Shown here: positions 43,009 through 51,582 of the stretch, one piece after another
Layout of the letters: each line of letters starts with the position of its first letter
How positions within the stretch are numbered: position 1 is the first letter of the stretch
NCBI GenBank assembly: GCA_964512645.1
Contig: CAZEJS010000018.1
Span: 1 to 57,255, forward strand
DNA length: 57,255 bases
DNA from: CAZEJS01 sp964512645
GTDB taxonomy: Bacteria > Actinomycetota > Geothermincolia > Fen-727 > Anoxymicrobiaceae
Direction of reading: 5' to 3'
Notes under the pieces: model-generated
What the model saw: the letters and a program-made list of their open reading frames with translations, nothing else
The model's database searches: none
What the model was told of the DNA's origin: nothing
Program-made: the position numbers and the translations under genes

Positions 43009-43338
43009 GCCGCTGCCTTCCTTTTCACCACGTTTTACCATACTACTCCACTTCATGCCCCAATGCAACACTTTTCTACCTGAAAAACCACAAATAGAGC
43101 GCCCGTGGGGGCGCCGGGCCCAATTTGGTCCCCACTTCTGTGGGAATGTGGACTATTTTGTGGATACTGGGGCGTGATGACACTATATGTGTACATCGGG
43201 CAGGTTTTTCAACAGCGCGAGTCCGTACCCGCCGTTTGGCAGGCCCGCCCGCGCCCCGAAAGAGCGTTCCGGCGGCAGCCGAGGGGCGGCTTCACGACGG
43301 GTCGTCCGGCGTGGCCGGGGCGGGAGTTCCGCCGGGGT
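43009..43338. other. intergenic region upstream of mraZ
   Basis: Besides the mraZ promoter, this 330-nt gap holds a perfect GCGCCC-CCAC-GGGCGC hairpin (43099-43114, minus strand) followed by a loose T-rich tract, perhaps a terminator of the preceding gene. It also holds a second hairpin of CCCAC/GTGGG type near 43130-43145 and a weak distal promoter (TTGAAA 43207-43212, 17 nt, CATATA 43184-43189). The rest, about 43215-43338, is GC-rich and shows no gene. Confidence 0.5.
43026..43068 (-). promoter_or_regulatory. mraZ/dcw promoter with MraZ-box repeats
   Basis: Minus strand TTGCAT (43063-43068), 17-nt spacer, TAGTAT (43040-43045). Overlying it are TGGAG (43046-43050), TGGTA (43036-43040) and TGGTG (43026-43030), spaced exactly 10 bp, and TGGGG (43058-43062) 12 bp further. 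MraZ binds direct TGGGN repeats at 10-bp spacing in E. coli, so these are the likely autoregulatory operator. Confidence 0.75.
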
Positions 43339-43740
43339 TCACCCGGCTACGCACTCCCTGTAGCACGAAAAGAGGGTGTCTATGAGGGGGCCGCCGACTT
43401 TCGCGAGCCTGGCGACAGGCACTCCGGACATCTTCACCCTGCGCCTGGCAAGCTCAATGGCGGGATTGCTCTTCCCGATGGCCATATCGTGGAAGACAGC
43501 GGCCGTAGTGGCTATGGTAAGCATCGGCTCCAGGACCGGGTCCGCAGTGGCAAAACCCGTGCCGCCGTCCGGCTCGAACACGACGAAATAACGCGTCTCC
43601 AGGTCGGAGAGGTCGAGGCACAGAACCCGCAGGACCTCCGCGAGCCCGGCGGCAGCCTCGCTCCCCATCTTCTCCCGGGCCATCAGCACGGCACGCTCGA
43701 GCACTTGTGTCATTCGTTCTCTTCCCGGTGCCTCGCTCAT
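43339..43740 (-). CDS. SCP2-like (sterol carrier fold) small protein
   Basis: 133-aa soluble protein. The C-terminal two thirds show the pattern of SCP2-type lipid-binding domains: a beta segment ending in FEPDGGTGF, then DPVLEPMLTIATTAAVFHDMAIGKSNPAIELARRRVKMSG, resembling the family's ...TI......GK.NP..A...GK...G core. A specific ligand cannot be named. The ATG at 43738-43740 (MSEAPGRERM) has an AGAGG about nine nt upstream; an earlier start at 43782 is possible. It lies upstream of mraZ on the same strand and divergent from the ThDP enzyme gene. Confidence 0.6.
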   Translation of the reverse strand: MSEAPGRERMTQVLERAVLMAREKMGSEAAAGLAEVLRVLCLDLSDLETRYFVVFEPDGGTGFATADPVLEPMLTIATTAAVFHDMAIGKSNPAIELARRRVKMSGVPVARLAKVGGPLIDTLFSCYRECVAG

Positions 43741-43889
43741 ATTTTTCGCCTCTCTTCTCCGGTGGCTGACCAATTTTATCACCGGGTCCCCTCCGCCGGC
43801 ACCGCCCGATCGCCCCGCCGGCAGAGCGTATATTATAGAGGCAACATCGGCGGGAGGCGGCGCGGCCGACTCGAGAACGGAGGGGAGAG

Positions 43890-45569
43890 ATGCCCGAGGC
43901 GCTGACAGGAGGGCAGGTGCTCGCCCGATCGCTCCAGAGCATGGGCGCCAGGCGCGTATACGGCATAATCGGCACGTCCAACCTCGGCTTCGTGGACGCG
44001 CTCTACGACGTTCAGGAAACCGTTCGTTACATCTCCTGCCGCCACGAGCAGGTCGCGGCCAGCATGGCCGACGCTGAAGGCCGCCTCACCGGGAGGCCCG
44101 GGGTCGCCCTGGTGCACTCCGGCCCCGGGGCCTTGAACGCGATGATATCCACGGGGAACGCATGCAAGGACTGCTCGCCGTTGATCGTCATCAGCGGTAC
44201 GGTGAAGCGCCGCCTCGAACACAGCGGCGGCATGCTTGAGATGGACCACACCCGCCTGTTCGCCCCCCTGTGCAAGGGCACCTACAGAATAAACTCCGCA
44301 TCCGAGGTCACAGACGTGTTCGCCGAAGCGTACCGGGCGTGCATGAGCGGCGCCAGGGGGCCGGTGCTGATCGAGGTCCCGGAGGACGTCTGGGCCGAAC
44401 GGGTCGAGGCGGACGTAGACAGGATGCTCCTGTCAGCAGACCCGCCCCCCTCCGTCGACGACTCCGACGTCACGGCCGCGCTGGAAATGCTCTCCGGAGC
44501 GAGCCTCCCGCTGCTGCTCGCAGGCGGGGGCGTCGCCGTTTCCGGCTCTTCGGAGCGGCTGACCTCGTTCGCCGAGCGCCTCCAGGTGCCCGTCGCAACC
44601 ACCGGAAACGGGCGGGGTGTCATAAGCGAGACCCACCCTCTCAGCCTGGGGCGCGTAGGTTTCGGTGGCGGAAACCTGGTGGCGGACAAGGCGCTGGAGA
44701 AGGCCGACGCCCTGCTTTGCGTGGGGTGCGGCATAAGCGACATGACTACATACGAATACACCCTTCCCGTGGGGGCGAGCGATATCATGGTGGTCGACAT
44801 CTCCGGGCAACAGGCGCCGCAGGCGCCGGCGGCGAGGATCGTCCGGTGCGACGCGGGGGAATTCCTGGCCAGGGCGCTGGAGAAGCACACCGCGCCCGCG
44901 CCGCCCCGGCCGGCGTGGGAAGAGATCATGGCCGGGCCGCGCGCCACCTGGCAGGGCCTGCTCGCCGCTTCGCTCGAGCGCGGGGAGGGGCGTCCCGCCG
45001 GAGCGAAGGTTACACGGGCGCTGGCGAACCGGCTCGGGGACGACGCCATCATCTGCGTCGGCGCCGGGACCCACCTCCTCTACGCCACGGATTTCATCCC
45101 CGCTCGCCGCCCGCTGACGTTCATGTCCACGGTGAACTTCGGCTCGATGGGCTTCGGCATGGCCGCGTGCATGGCCGCAAAGCTTACCTTCCCGGAAAGG
45201 GACTCGGTGGCGATACTGGGGGACGGGGACTTCGCCATGACCATGCAGGACATCGAGACGTGCGTCCGCGAGGGCATAGGCGTCAAGGTCTTCATAATGA
45301 ACGATTGCCAGTACAGGGTGCTCAACATACGTCAGAAGCTCTCTTACGGGGGACGCATCCTGGGCACCGAGCATTCCAATCCCGACTTCGCGGGCCTGGC
45401 CCGTTCTTTCGGCGCGGTTGGCCTGACGCTCGCCGAGGACGGGGCCGTGGAGGAGGTCGTGGAACGGGCGCTTGACGAGCCCGGCCCGGCGTTCGTGGAC
45501 GTGCTGATAGACCCTGAGGACATTCCTCCCCTGAACCTCGAGGCCAACCTCCGCATGTCCCGGGGCTGA
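43890..45569 (+). CDS. thiamine diphosphate-dependent enzyme, acetolactate synthase-like
   Basis: 559-aa enzyme of the pyruvate oxidase/acetohydroxyacid synthase family. The N-terminal PYR domain has the cofactor-activating Glu53 (CRHEQVAASMADAEG) and HSGPGALNA; a central Rossmann-like domain (about 190-330) follows; the PP domain contains the GDGDF...MND thiamine-diphosphate motif (about 445-473). The expected FAD-binding Arg/Lys context of true IlvB is unclear, and no ilvN small subunit or ilvC is near, so this is probably not the branched-chain enzyme. Candidates include oxalyl-CoA decarboxylase-like, sulfoacetaldehyde- or benzoylformate-type lyases. ATG behind GAGGGGAGAG. Convergent with the glycosyltransferase genes. 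Confidence 0.85.
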   Translation: MPEALTGGQVLARSLQSMGARRVYGIIGTSNLGFVDALYDVQETVRYISCRHEQVAASMADAEGRLTGRPGVALVHSGPGALNAMISTGNACKDCSPLIVISGTVKRRLEHSGGMLEMDHTRLFAPLCKGTYRINSASEVTDVFAEAYRACMSGARGPVLIEVPEDVWAERVEADVDRMLLSADPPPSVDDSDVTAALEMLSGASLPLLLAGGGVAVSGSSERLTSFAERLQVPVATTGNGRGVISETHPLSLGRVGFGGGNLVADKALEKADALLCVGCGISDMTTYEYTLPVGASDIMVVDISGQQAPQAPAARIVRCDAGEFLARALEKHTAPAPPRPAWEEIMAGPRATWQGLLAASLERGEGRPAGAKVTRALANRLGDDAIICVGAGTHLLYATDFIPARRPLTFMSTVNFGSMGFGMAACMAAKLTFPERDSVAILGDGDFAMTMQDIETCVREGIGVKVFIMNDCQYRVLNIRQKLSYGGRILGTEHSNPDFAGLARSFGAVGLTLAEDGAVEEVVERALDEPGPAFVDVLIDPEDIPPLNLEANLRMSRG

Positions 45570-45578
45570 TATGCCCCG
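45561..45578. terminator. convergent hairpin between ThDP enzyme and glycosyltransferase
   Basis: CGGGGC and GCCCCG form a perfect 6-bp stem around TGATAT, which includes the TGA stop of the ThDP gene. It is symmetric and could serve both converging transcripts, but there is no U-tract on either side. Confidence 0.3.
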
Positions 45579-45584
45579 CGGTGC

Positions 45585-46862
45585 TTACATGGAGCAGGAG
45601 GAGCCGGAGCCCAGCTCCTTCCAGCGGTTCAGGAAGTAGACCTTCTCGTTGATGAAAGCCTGCAGTACGTCGTCTACGACCCTCTCGGCCTCTGGGTGGT
45701 CGAGCTCCTGGGTCCTGTTGGCCATCGAGGCAACCTGCCCGAAGTAGAGCGGAGAGGTGAGGTCTATGAGCTTGTGGGTGTTGCCTTTCCAGCAGTTGAA
45801 CATCGCCGCCACGTCGTAGACGACCCGCGCCCAGAGGTCCGGGGACATATGGAAGTCGCAGTAGCCCTCGGGCACGCACACTTCCGAGCTCGCTATCTGC
45901 TCCAGCCTCTGGAACGTCTCCCTGCCGAGGATCTCACGGTAGAGAGGCGAAAAATGCCGCATCCCCATGTTGAATTCCTCTATCAGCCTGGTGACGCTGA
46001 TGGGTATCGGTTCGGGCTCCCACGGCAGCGCCGTGCCCTTCACCAGGACGTCGGAGATGGCGCCCACGGAGGGCCAGGTGTCTGCGAACCTGGTCATGGA
46101 GCGGAACACCGTGGAGATCACGTGCAGGTACATCGGGCCGAGCGAGAACGCCGGGTCCTTGGCGCCGTGTATCTTCGCCCCCAGATTCGCCTGGCATATC
46201 CTTCGCCCGCCGGTGATCGCCGAAATGGTCATCCAGACGTCTATTCCGAACTGCCCCACGAACCTGTCCCAGACGTCCTGCTTCGCCAGCGCGGCTATGA
46301 AGGAGCCGGAGAGCCCGAAGTCGCCGCCGATCGGCTGCCTGAGCTTCTTGCCGTACAGTGAGGTTACCAGCGGGTAGACGATGAGGTTGGTGATGGTGCC
46401 GTCGTACTTGTACCTCTTGTAGTAGGGGGTCACGAAATCGTAACCCTCTTCGCAGATCGGCGTCACGAGGTTGTTGACCCATTCCGGGGTGATCGCCCTG
46501 TTGTCCCCGTCGATCATGGCGCACGCCTCGACCCCGAGGTCCAGGGCCGCCTGCATCGCCGCACGCATGGCGTTGCCCTTGCCGGACTCGCCGCGGTACG
46601 TCCCCACTATCTTCTTCACGGTAAGGCCGATATCGGTCATCAGGGCGACGTTCTTGGTCTCGTCGAGCGACCCCCCCTCGACGACGAACAACACGCACTT
46701 GCGGTCGGCGAAAAACGTCGAGAGCCCCTCCGCGGCGACCTTCATGACGTGCGCGACCGTCAGCTCGTTGTTGTACGCCGGGATGGCCAGGAGGACGTCC
46801 GCCGAGCCTATGTCGGCGACGGCCCTTGCTATTTCCCCCGATACCGCCGGTCTGAGGTCCAT
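45585..46862 (-). CDS. GT-A glycosyltransferase, paralogue A
   Basis: 425-aa soluble glycosyltransferase. The nucleotide-sugar Rossmann start is ADVLLAIPAYNNELTVAHVM, with the metal-binding MIDGDNR (Asp118, Asp120), an RYKYDGTITNLIVYPLV block and RQPIGGDFGLSG, then FGIDVWMTISA. The long C-terminal region (about 290-425) is helical. The family resembles glucosylglycerate/mannosylglycerate synthases and related cell-wall glycosyltransferases (GT2/GT78/GT81-like), so products could be glycosylated small molecules; this is inference. It is about 16 nt from its paralogue, sharing the GTITN, RQPIGGDFG and GID motifs. ATG start. C-terminus contains CSM, unusual. Confidence 0.85.
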   Translation of the reverse strand: MDLRPAVSGEIARAVADIGSADVLLAIPAYNNELTVAHVMKVAAEGLSTFFADRKCVLFVVEGGSLDETKNVALMTDIGLTVKKIVGTYRGESGKGNAMRAAMQAALDLGVEACAMIDGDNRAITPEWVNNLVTPICEEGYDFVTPYYKRYKYDGTITNLIVYPLVTSLYGKKLRQPIGGDFGLSGSFIAALAKQDVWDRFVGQFGIDVWMTISAITGGRRICQANLGAKIHGAKDPAFSLGPMYLHVISTVFRSMTRFADTWPSVGAISDVLVKGTALPWEPEPIPISVTRLIEEFNMGMRHFSPLYREILGRETFQRLEQIASSEVCVPEGYCDFHMSPDLWARVVYDVAAMFNCWKGNTHKLIDLTSPLYFGQVASMANRTQELDHPEAERVVDDVLQAFINEKVYFLNRWKELGSGSSCSM

Positions 46863-46878
46863 TGCTCGCTCCTTCCCG

Positions 46879-48132
46879 TCAATCGACCGGGTCGCGCGCC
46901 CGATCGTCCGCCTCGGCCCAATGATACCTCAGGTAATCCTTCAGGGCCTCGAACGTCTCGGCGGTCCTCTCCACTTCTATCTCGGCCTCGAAAGAAGTCA
47001 TCTCCCGGGTCCTGATGACGAAGTAGGCGGTCCTGGCGCAATAAAGCGGGGTCAACGCGTCGACCACCGTCCCGCGCTTGATCGGACCGAAGTTGTAAGC
47101 TATCGCGAAATCGTAGACCACTCTCACCCAGAGACCGCCGGTGAACTCGAACTCGTCGTCCTCCAACCGGCATGCCCGCTCTACCTCGCGGTAGTTCTCC
47201 TTCCTGAGAATCATCGACCAGAGCCCGTGGAGCTCCTCGAACCCCTTCCGGAAATGATCGATGAGGTTCTCAACTGATACCTCGGCTACCTCGGGCTCGT
47301 CCTTGCACTCCTCCCCCAGAACCGGCGCGGGCACCGAGCCCCTGGCTTCCATCCAGTTGCTCTCGTAGTACTTCATGAGCTCGAACATGGTGCCGCAGAC
47401 CTGGTGAAACATCGCCCCGAGGTCGGATCCGGGGTCCTTGTTGTTGTGGAGCTTCAGGCCCATGCAGGCCTGGCAGATTTCGAATCCCTCGTTCATCGCC
47501 AGGGTGGTCATCCAGATGTCGATCCCGAAGCGAGCTATGTCGGTCTCCCAGACATCCCTGCGCGAGTACACTTTCGCAAGGTCCCCCGAGAAGCCGAAGT
47601 CCCCCCCGATCGGCTGACGGATCCTGCTCCCGTACAGCGCCCTGGTCAGCGGGTAGGCGATGGAGTTGGTGATCGTCCCATCGTACTTGTACCTCAGGTA
47701 GTGCGGGGTCACGAAGTCGAAGCGCTCCTTCAGTACGGGGTACCCCAGGTGCTTCATCCACTCGGGAGTGATGCTCCTCAAGTCGGAGTCCACCACGATG
47801 CAGAGCTTGACGTCGAGCATGGCGGCAATCTCGAATATTGTGTGGAACGCGCTGCCCTTCCCGGCGATGCCCCTGTAAGGCGTCACGATCTTGTGGACCT
47901 GGGGTGGGACGGGGGTGGCCAGCACCACATCACGGGTATTGTCGGTCGAGCCGCCGTCGGAGTTCACCAGCACGTGCCTCATGCCGGGGAAGTATTCCAC
48001 CAGGCCGAGGCCCGCCTGTCTGACGACGTGCGCGATGGTGTCCGCGTTCCGGAACGAAGGGATGCCGACCAGCACGTCGGCGCTTCCCATGCGCTCCACT
48101 TCTTCCAGTACGGACTGCTCGACTACCGACAA
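46879..48132 (-). CDS. GT-A glycosyltransferase, paralogue B
   Basis: About 417 aa, tandem homologue of the gene at 45585. ADVLVGIPSFRNADTIAHVV and NSDGGSTDNT form the donor site, VDSDLRS the metal site (Asp115, Asp117), then RYKYDGTITNSIAYPL, RQPIGGDFGFSG and FGIDIWMTTLA. The donor-site wording GGSTDNT is closer to the usual GT2 DGSTD motif than in paralogue A (EGGSLDET), so the two probably differ in substrate. I chose the TTG at 48130-48132 because of GGTGTGAT just upstream; an ATG at position 15 of this product is an alternative, and a longer frame to 48186 has no support. It acts with its neighbours in one minus-strand unit. Confidence 0.84.
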   Translation of the reverse strand: MSVVEQSVLEEVERMGSADVLVGIPSFRNADTIAHVVRQAGLGLVEYFPGMRHVLVNSDGGSTDNTRDVVLATPVPPQVHKIVTPYRGIAGKGSAFHTIFEIAAMLDVKLCIVVDSDLRSITPEWMKHLGYPVLKERFDFVTPHYLRYKYDGTITNSIAYPLTRALYGSRIRQPIGGDFGFSGDLAKVYSRRDVWETDIARFGIDIWMTTLAMNEGFEICQACMGLKLHNNKDPGSDLGAMFHQVCGTMFELMKYYESNWMEARGSVPAPVLGEECKDEPEVAEVSVENLIDHFRKGFEELHGLWSMILRKENYREVERACRLEDDEFEFTGGLWVRVVYDFAIAYNFGPIKRGTVVDALTPLYCARTAYFVIRTREMTSFEAEIEVERTAETFEALKDYLRYHWAEADDRARDPVD

Positions 48133-48243
48133 AAGATCACACCGATGCTGGTTTCCGGGGCCGCCCCCGCGCCGGGAGCGCGCCACTGCCCGAAATTCAT
48201 GCCCGCGCCCTCCATTTTCTCAAGGCTTAACGAGCGGCGGCCC

Positions 48244-49479
48244 TCAAAGCCGCTCGCCCATCTCCCGGGCCAGCACCTCGTCCCCGGACAGGAACCCCAT
48301 CGTCCGCTCCCACTTCTCCCTGAACTCCAGGTACCAGAGGAAAGGATCGTGCTCCGGAGGCGCGATGTAGCGCGCTATGTGCACGTTGTTCATCGTCTCC
48401 TGGAAACCGAGTTCGACGGGGCGGGCGTCCGTCCTCTGGCTGAGGTAGAAGAACCCCATGAGAGTGCAGGTCTTGAAGACAAGGTCCTCGAGGTCTTCCC
48501 TCATGCAGCTTCCCGGGTACGGGTCGAGCTCGCTCACGTCAACGTGCCTGAGCCCCTCGACCGGGACCTGGCGGCGCAATTTCTCCCGTGCGTAGACGAA
48601 GCGATAGATGTTCTCCCGGAAATGGGCCCAGGCCGGAACATGGGTCTTGGGGGGCAGGTGCTTGATCGCCAGCTCGCGGTCCAGCAGGAAGTCGATGTCG
48701 AAGAACTTGCAGTTGGTGAGGAAGTCGATGTCCTCGCCCCGTCGAACGTGCGGGTCGAACGATATCTTGCGGTACACATCGCGGTGGATGATCATGTTCC
48801 CCCCGAAAACCCAGGGGGTAGGCTTCAGGCGCGGCTCCTCGCCGATTATCCTGAACGCCTCGTTCATCGAGCGGATCATAGGCCACTCGCTCATGTACCA
48901 CTCCTCCGGCGGCGGCAGGAGGTAGCTCCCGTCCGGCCTCTGGTAGTATCCCGCGAGCGCACCGACGAACCTGCCGTCACGCTCGGTACCCACGTTCTCG
49001 AAGACCTTGTCGAGGTACTCCGGGTCCTCGTAGACCTCGTCGTCGTCGAACAGGACGGCGACCTCGCTGCGCAGGAGCTCGGTCACTACCAGGCACATGT
49101 TGCGTATGTTCGAGTAGCCGGTCAGGGAAATGACATCGGGGTCCGCCCCGGCGGCGGCGGCGTCGCTTTCGCCCAGCCGCTCACGCATGCGCCCCTCGAA
49201 GGCGTGGCTTACCACCGCGACCGGAAAATGGTCCTTGAACCCCAGGACCATGTTCTCCACCTTCTCCTGGACCATAGGCTGAATATCCCTGGCGGTGGCG
49301 CACGCCAGCACGACCACGTTGAAGTCGCGATTCTTCAGTATCTTGATGCTCTCCAGCGCCCTCTCCAGGGTGCCGGACATGTCGAGGGGAGTCGGGTGGT
49401 CGTAGACGACGTCGTCCTTGTCGAACGGCAGCGTCGACATCCTGCTCCAGTAGGACGGTATCACGATCGTTGCGCGCAA
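48244..49479 (-). CDS. GT-A glycosyltransferase, third family member
   Basis: 411-aa protein of a different GT2-like group. It begins MRATIVIPSYW, has a donor and metal segment VLFDDDEVYEDPEYLD (Asp145-147), a long loop with PPPEEWYMSEWPM, and GGNMIIHRDVYRK..RRGEDIDFL, the acceptor and catalytic-base region usual for inverting GT2 enzymes. There is no membrane segment. The linker to hisC is 33 nt, and it is followed by paralogue B after 111 nt. Donor and acceptor are unknown. Confidence 0.82.
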   Translation of the reverse strand: MRATIVIPSYWSRMSTLPFDKDDVVYDHPTPLDMSGTLERALESIKILKNRDFNVVVLACATARDIQPMVQEKVENMVLGFKDHFPVAVVSHAFEGRMRERLGESDAAAAGADPDVISLTGYSNIRNMCLVVTELLRSEVAVLFDDDEVYEDPEYLDKVFENVGTERDGRFVGALAGYYQRPDGSYLLPPPEEWYMSEWPMIRSMNEAFRIIGEEPRLKPTPWVFGGNMIIHRDVYRKISFDPHVRRGEDIDFLTNCKFFDIDFLLDRELAIKHLPPKTHVPAWAHFRENIYRFVYAREKLRRQVPVEGLRHVDVSELDPYPGSCMREDLEDLVFKTCTLMGFFYLSQRTDARPVELGFQETMNNVHIARYIAPPEHDPFLWYLEFREKWERTMGFLSGDEVLAREMGERL

Positions 49480-49512
49480 GACTCCTCCCCTCCGCCCGCG
49501 GAGACCCGCGGG

Positions 49513-50613
49513 CTACAGGCCGGCAATGCCGCGGACCGCGGCGACCACGGCCTTGTTCTGCTCCGGCGTTCCAACGGTCAGCCTTATGTGTCCAGGGTAA
49601 CCCAGCGCCGCCCCGTCACGCACGATTATCCCCCGCTCCAGCAGGGCCGCGGCAAGCTCTCCTACTACCCGGTCGAACCTCACCAGCATGAAGTTGGCCT
49701 GTGTCGGCACCACCTCAAAGCCGATGGCCCCAAGCTCCCGGGCCAGGTACGCCTTGCCCTCCGCGTTGGTCTTGCGGGAACGCTCGAGGTGCGCCCTGTC
49801 GTCCAGAGCCGCAGTCGCCGCCACCTGGGCCAGCCTGTTGACGTTGAACGGCGGCCTGACCTTCTCGAGGTAGGTGACGACACCGGGATCGGCGACGCCG
49901 TAACCCACCCGCAGGCCCGCCAGCCCGTAGCACTTGGAGAAGGTCCTCAAGACGATGAGGTTCGGATACCGCTCGATGTAACTCAAGCTGTCCGGGAAAT
50001 CCGGGTCGTCGACGTACTCCATGTACGCCTCGTCCCAGACCAGGAGCACGTCACCGGGGAGCGAGCCCAGTATCATCTCCAGGTCCTCCCGGGTGCAGAT
50101 GGTCCCGGTCGGGTTGTGCGGCGAGCCGACGAAAAGCCCCCGAGTGGTGGGCGTCACCAGCCCCAGCATCGCTTCTACATCGTGCCGGTGGTCCCTCAGC
50201 GGCGCGTACACCAGGTCCGCCCCCATCGTCGCCCCGGAGAGGTAATACGAGGAGAACGTCGGATCGCCCATCACCGCGGCGTCTCCCGGGTTGAAGAAAG
50301 CGAAGAAGACGAAGTCTATAACCTCGTCGGTGCCGTTGCCGAAGATGAAGCGCTCCGGAGCAACGCCCAGCTTTTCCGAGAGCTTCGCCCGCAGTTCGCC
50401 GCAGGCGCCGTCCGGGTAAACGGAGACCTCTCCCAGCGCATCGCGCAGCGCCGCCAGGGCCATGGGCGAAGGGCCGAGGGGGTTCTCGTTCGACGCCAGC
50501 TTGATCACTTCCTCGACCCCGTAGCGCCGCCGCACCTCCTCGGTGCCCATGCCCGGGCTGTATACCGGGAGGTCCTTGATCTGGGGCCGTGCTATTTTTT
50601 CGAACTCTGTCAT
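49513..50613 (-). CDS. hisC: histidinol-phosphate aminotransferase-like enzyme
   Basis: 366-aa class I/II PLP aminotransferase. The N-terminal PVYSPG, KLASNENPLGPSP, GNGTDEVIDF, SPHNPTGT and the Schiff-base Lys in RTFSKCYGLAGLRVGYG fit the HisC/aromatic aminotransferase group. It is not next to other his genes, so it could serve another amino donor such as in cluster-specific sugar or amino-acid chemistry; symbol is by family. The ATG at 50611-50613 (MTEFEKIARPQ) lies 10 nt after the degenerate-GGDEF gene, but its ribosome site is weak, suggesting coupling. Confidence 0.88.
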   Translation of the reverse strand: MTEFEKIARPQIKDLPVYSPGMGTEEVRRRYGVEEVIKLASNENPLGPSPMALAALRDALGEVSVYPDGACGELRAKLSEKLGVAPERFIFGNGTDEVIDFVFFAFFNPGDAAVMGDPTFSSYYLSGATMGADLVYAPLRDHRHDVEAMLGLVTPTTRGLFVGSPHNPTGTICTREDLEMILGSLPGDVLLVWDEAYMEYVDDPDFPDSLSYIERYPNLIVLRTFSKCYGLAGLRVGYGVADPGVVTYLEKVRPPFNVNRLAQVAATAALDDRAHLERSRKTNAEGKAYLARELGAIGFEVVPTQANFMLVRFDRVVGELAAALLERGIIVRDGAALGYPGHIRLTVGTPEQNKAVVAAVRGIAGL

Positions 50614-50623
50614 CGCATGCGGC

Positions 50624-51508
50624 TCAGGCGCCCTCCAACCCCTCTCTGATGATGCTCTCGGTCGCCTCCTGCATGAGCACGGACCCTTCGTCGCCGTGCT
50701 CGGGGTACGAGGCGACACCTATCTCCACATTCGTCCCGGCGTAGTCGTCCCCCATCGAACCGAGGTACTCCATGACCTGGCTCTTGAGGCGACCGGAGGC
50801 CACAATCGCGTCGGACCTGCGTGTCTCCGGCATCAGGACCGCGAACTTCCCGTACTCCACGCGCGCGAGGATATCCGACGCGCGGGAGTTCCTCCTGAGC
50901 ACCCTTGCAGTGGCGCGCATCAATTCGTTGTCCTGCTCGGACTCGGGCACGAACGGCGGGCTTACGCGTATCAGGACCACCGTGACGTCTCGAAGATACC
51001 GCTCCGAGCGTTTGACCTCCTCTTCGAGCCTGGTCATGAAATAAAGCGAATTGAACACACCGGTAAGGCCGTCCCTGAGCGGGTCCAGGACGTCCATGGT
51101 CGGCTCCCGGGTCTGGTACGCCTGCACGGTAGCCTGCAGCAGGCCGTTGAAGCACTGGCATATGCGCTTCTCGGTGGCGAAGTCGTGCTCCCTCCCGGCG
51201 CGCGAGCGCCGCTGCTCCCAGAAGACGTCCCGCAGGAGTATGTGCTCCTGCATGACCTTCTCGATCGGCACGTCGCGGTTGCGGCGGTAAACCCCGTGCT
51301 CGCCGGCCGCCCGGTACGCCGAGCCGAACGGCAGGAACTCCTGCAGGTAGAGTTCGTCCTCGACGCAGTTGAGGAGCGCCGCGTACAGCAGTCCGGCGAC
51401 CTTCTCGGCATGGTCGTCGAAGAGCCCGCCTTCGCCCTCGTCCTCGAGGCCTTCACCGTACGCCTCCACCATCTGTCTGACGGCCTCTTTCCGGGAATGA
51501 GCGCTCAA
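50624..51508 (-). CDS. protein with degenerate GGDEF domain
   Basis: 294-aa soluble protein. Residues about 1-135 are helical with FDDHAEKVAGLLYAALLNCVEDELYLQEF and a Trp/Arg-rich segment, possibly a sensory helical bundle. The C-terminal half has a GGDEF fold: RDGLTGVFNSLYF corresponds to the DxLTGLxNR.xF start, but the active-site signature is EYGKF (218-222) where GGDEF would stand, so cyclic-di-GMP synthesis should be lost. It may act as a GTP- or c-di-GMP-binding regulator. First gene of the hisC-glycosyltransferase unit, TTG start at 51506-51508. Confidence 0.78.
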   Translation of the reverse strand: MSAHSRKEAVRQMVEAYGEGLEDEGEGGLFDDHAEKVAGLLYAALLNCVEDELYLQEFLPFGSAYRAAGEHGVYRRNRDVPIEKVMQEHILLRDVFWEQRRSRAGREHDFATEKRICQCFNGLLQATVQAYQTREPTMDVLDPLRDGLTGVFNSLYFMTRLEEEVKRSERYLRDVTVVLIRVSPPFVPESEQDNELMRATARVLRRNSRASDILARVEYGKFAVLMPETRRSDAIVASGRLKSQVMEYLGSMGDDYAGTNVEIGVASYPEHGDEGSVLMQEATESIIREGLEGA

Positions 51509-51553
51509 CTATCACCAGCCTGTCCTGCTCCGCGAGGGCTCCGCGCCCCGGCG

Positions 51554-51582
51554 GAAACACCGGTAACCCGATAACCTATAAT
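51554..51582 (+). promoter_or_regulatory. hyuAB promoter
   Basis: GAAACA (51554-51559), 17-nt spacer and TATAAT (51577-51582). The -10 is perfect in a GC-rich divergent spacer. Leader to hyuA is about 120 nt. Confidence 0.5.

Noticed and set aside
43009..43071. MraZ start at the upstream GTG
   Set aside because: The extension would lie across the promoter and precede the conserved MLVGSS start of the family.
43115..43215. Replication origin or DnaA-box cluster before mraZ
   Set aside because: One TGTGGATA near 43160 differs at one base and others are poorer; there is no dnaA or dnaN nearby and no AT-rich unwinding element.
47404..50649. 1081-codon plus-strand frame opposite the glycosyltransferase genes
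   Set aside because: His, Arg and Pro-rich shadow of GT and hisC genes with no recognisable motif or ribosome site.
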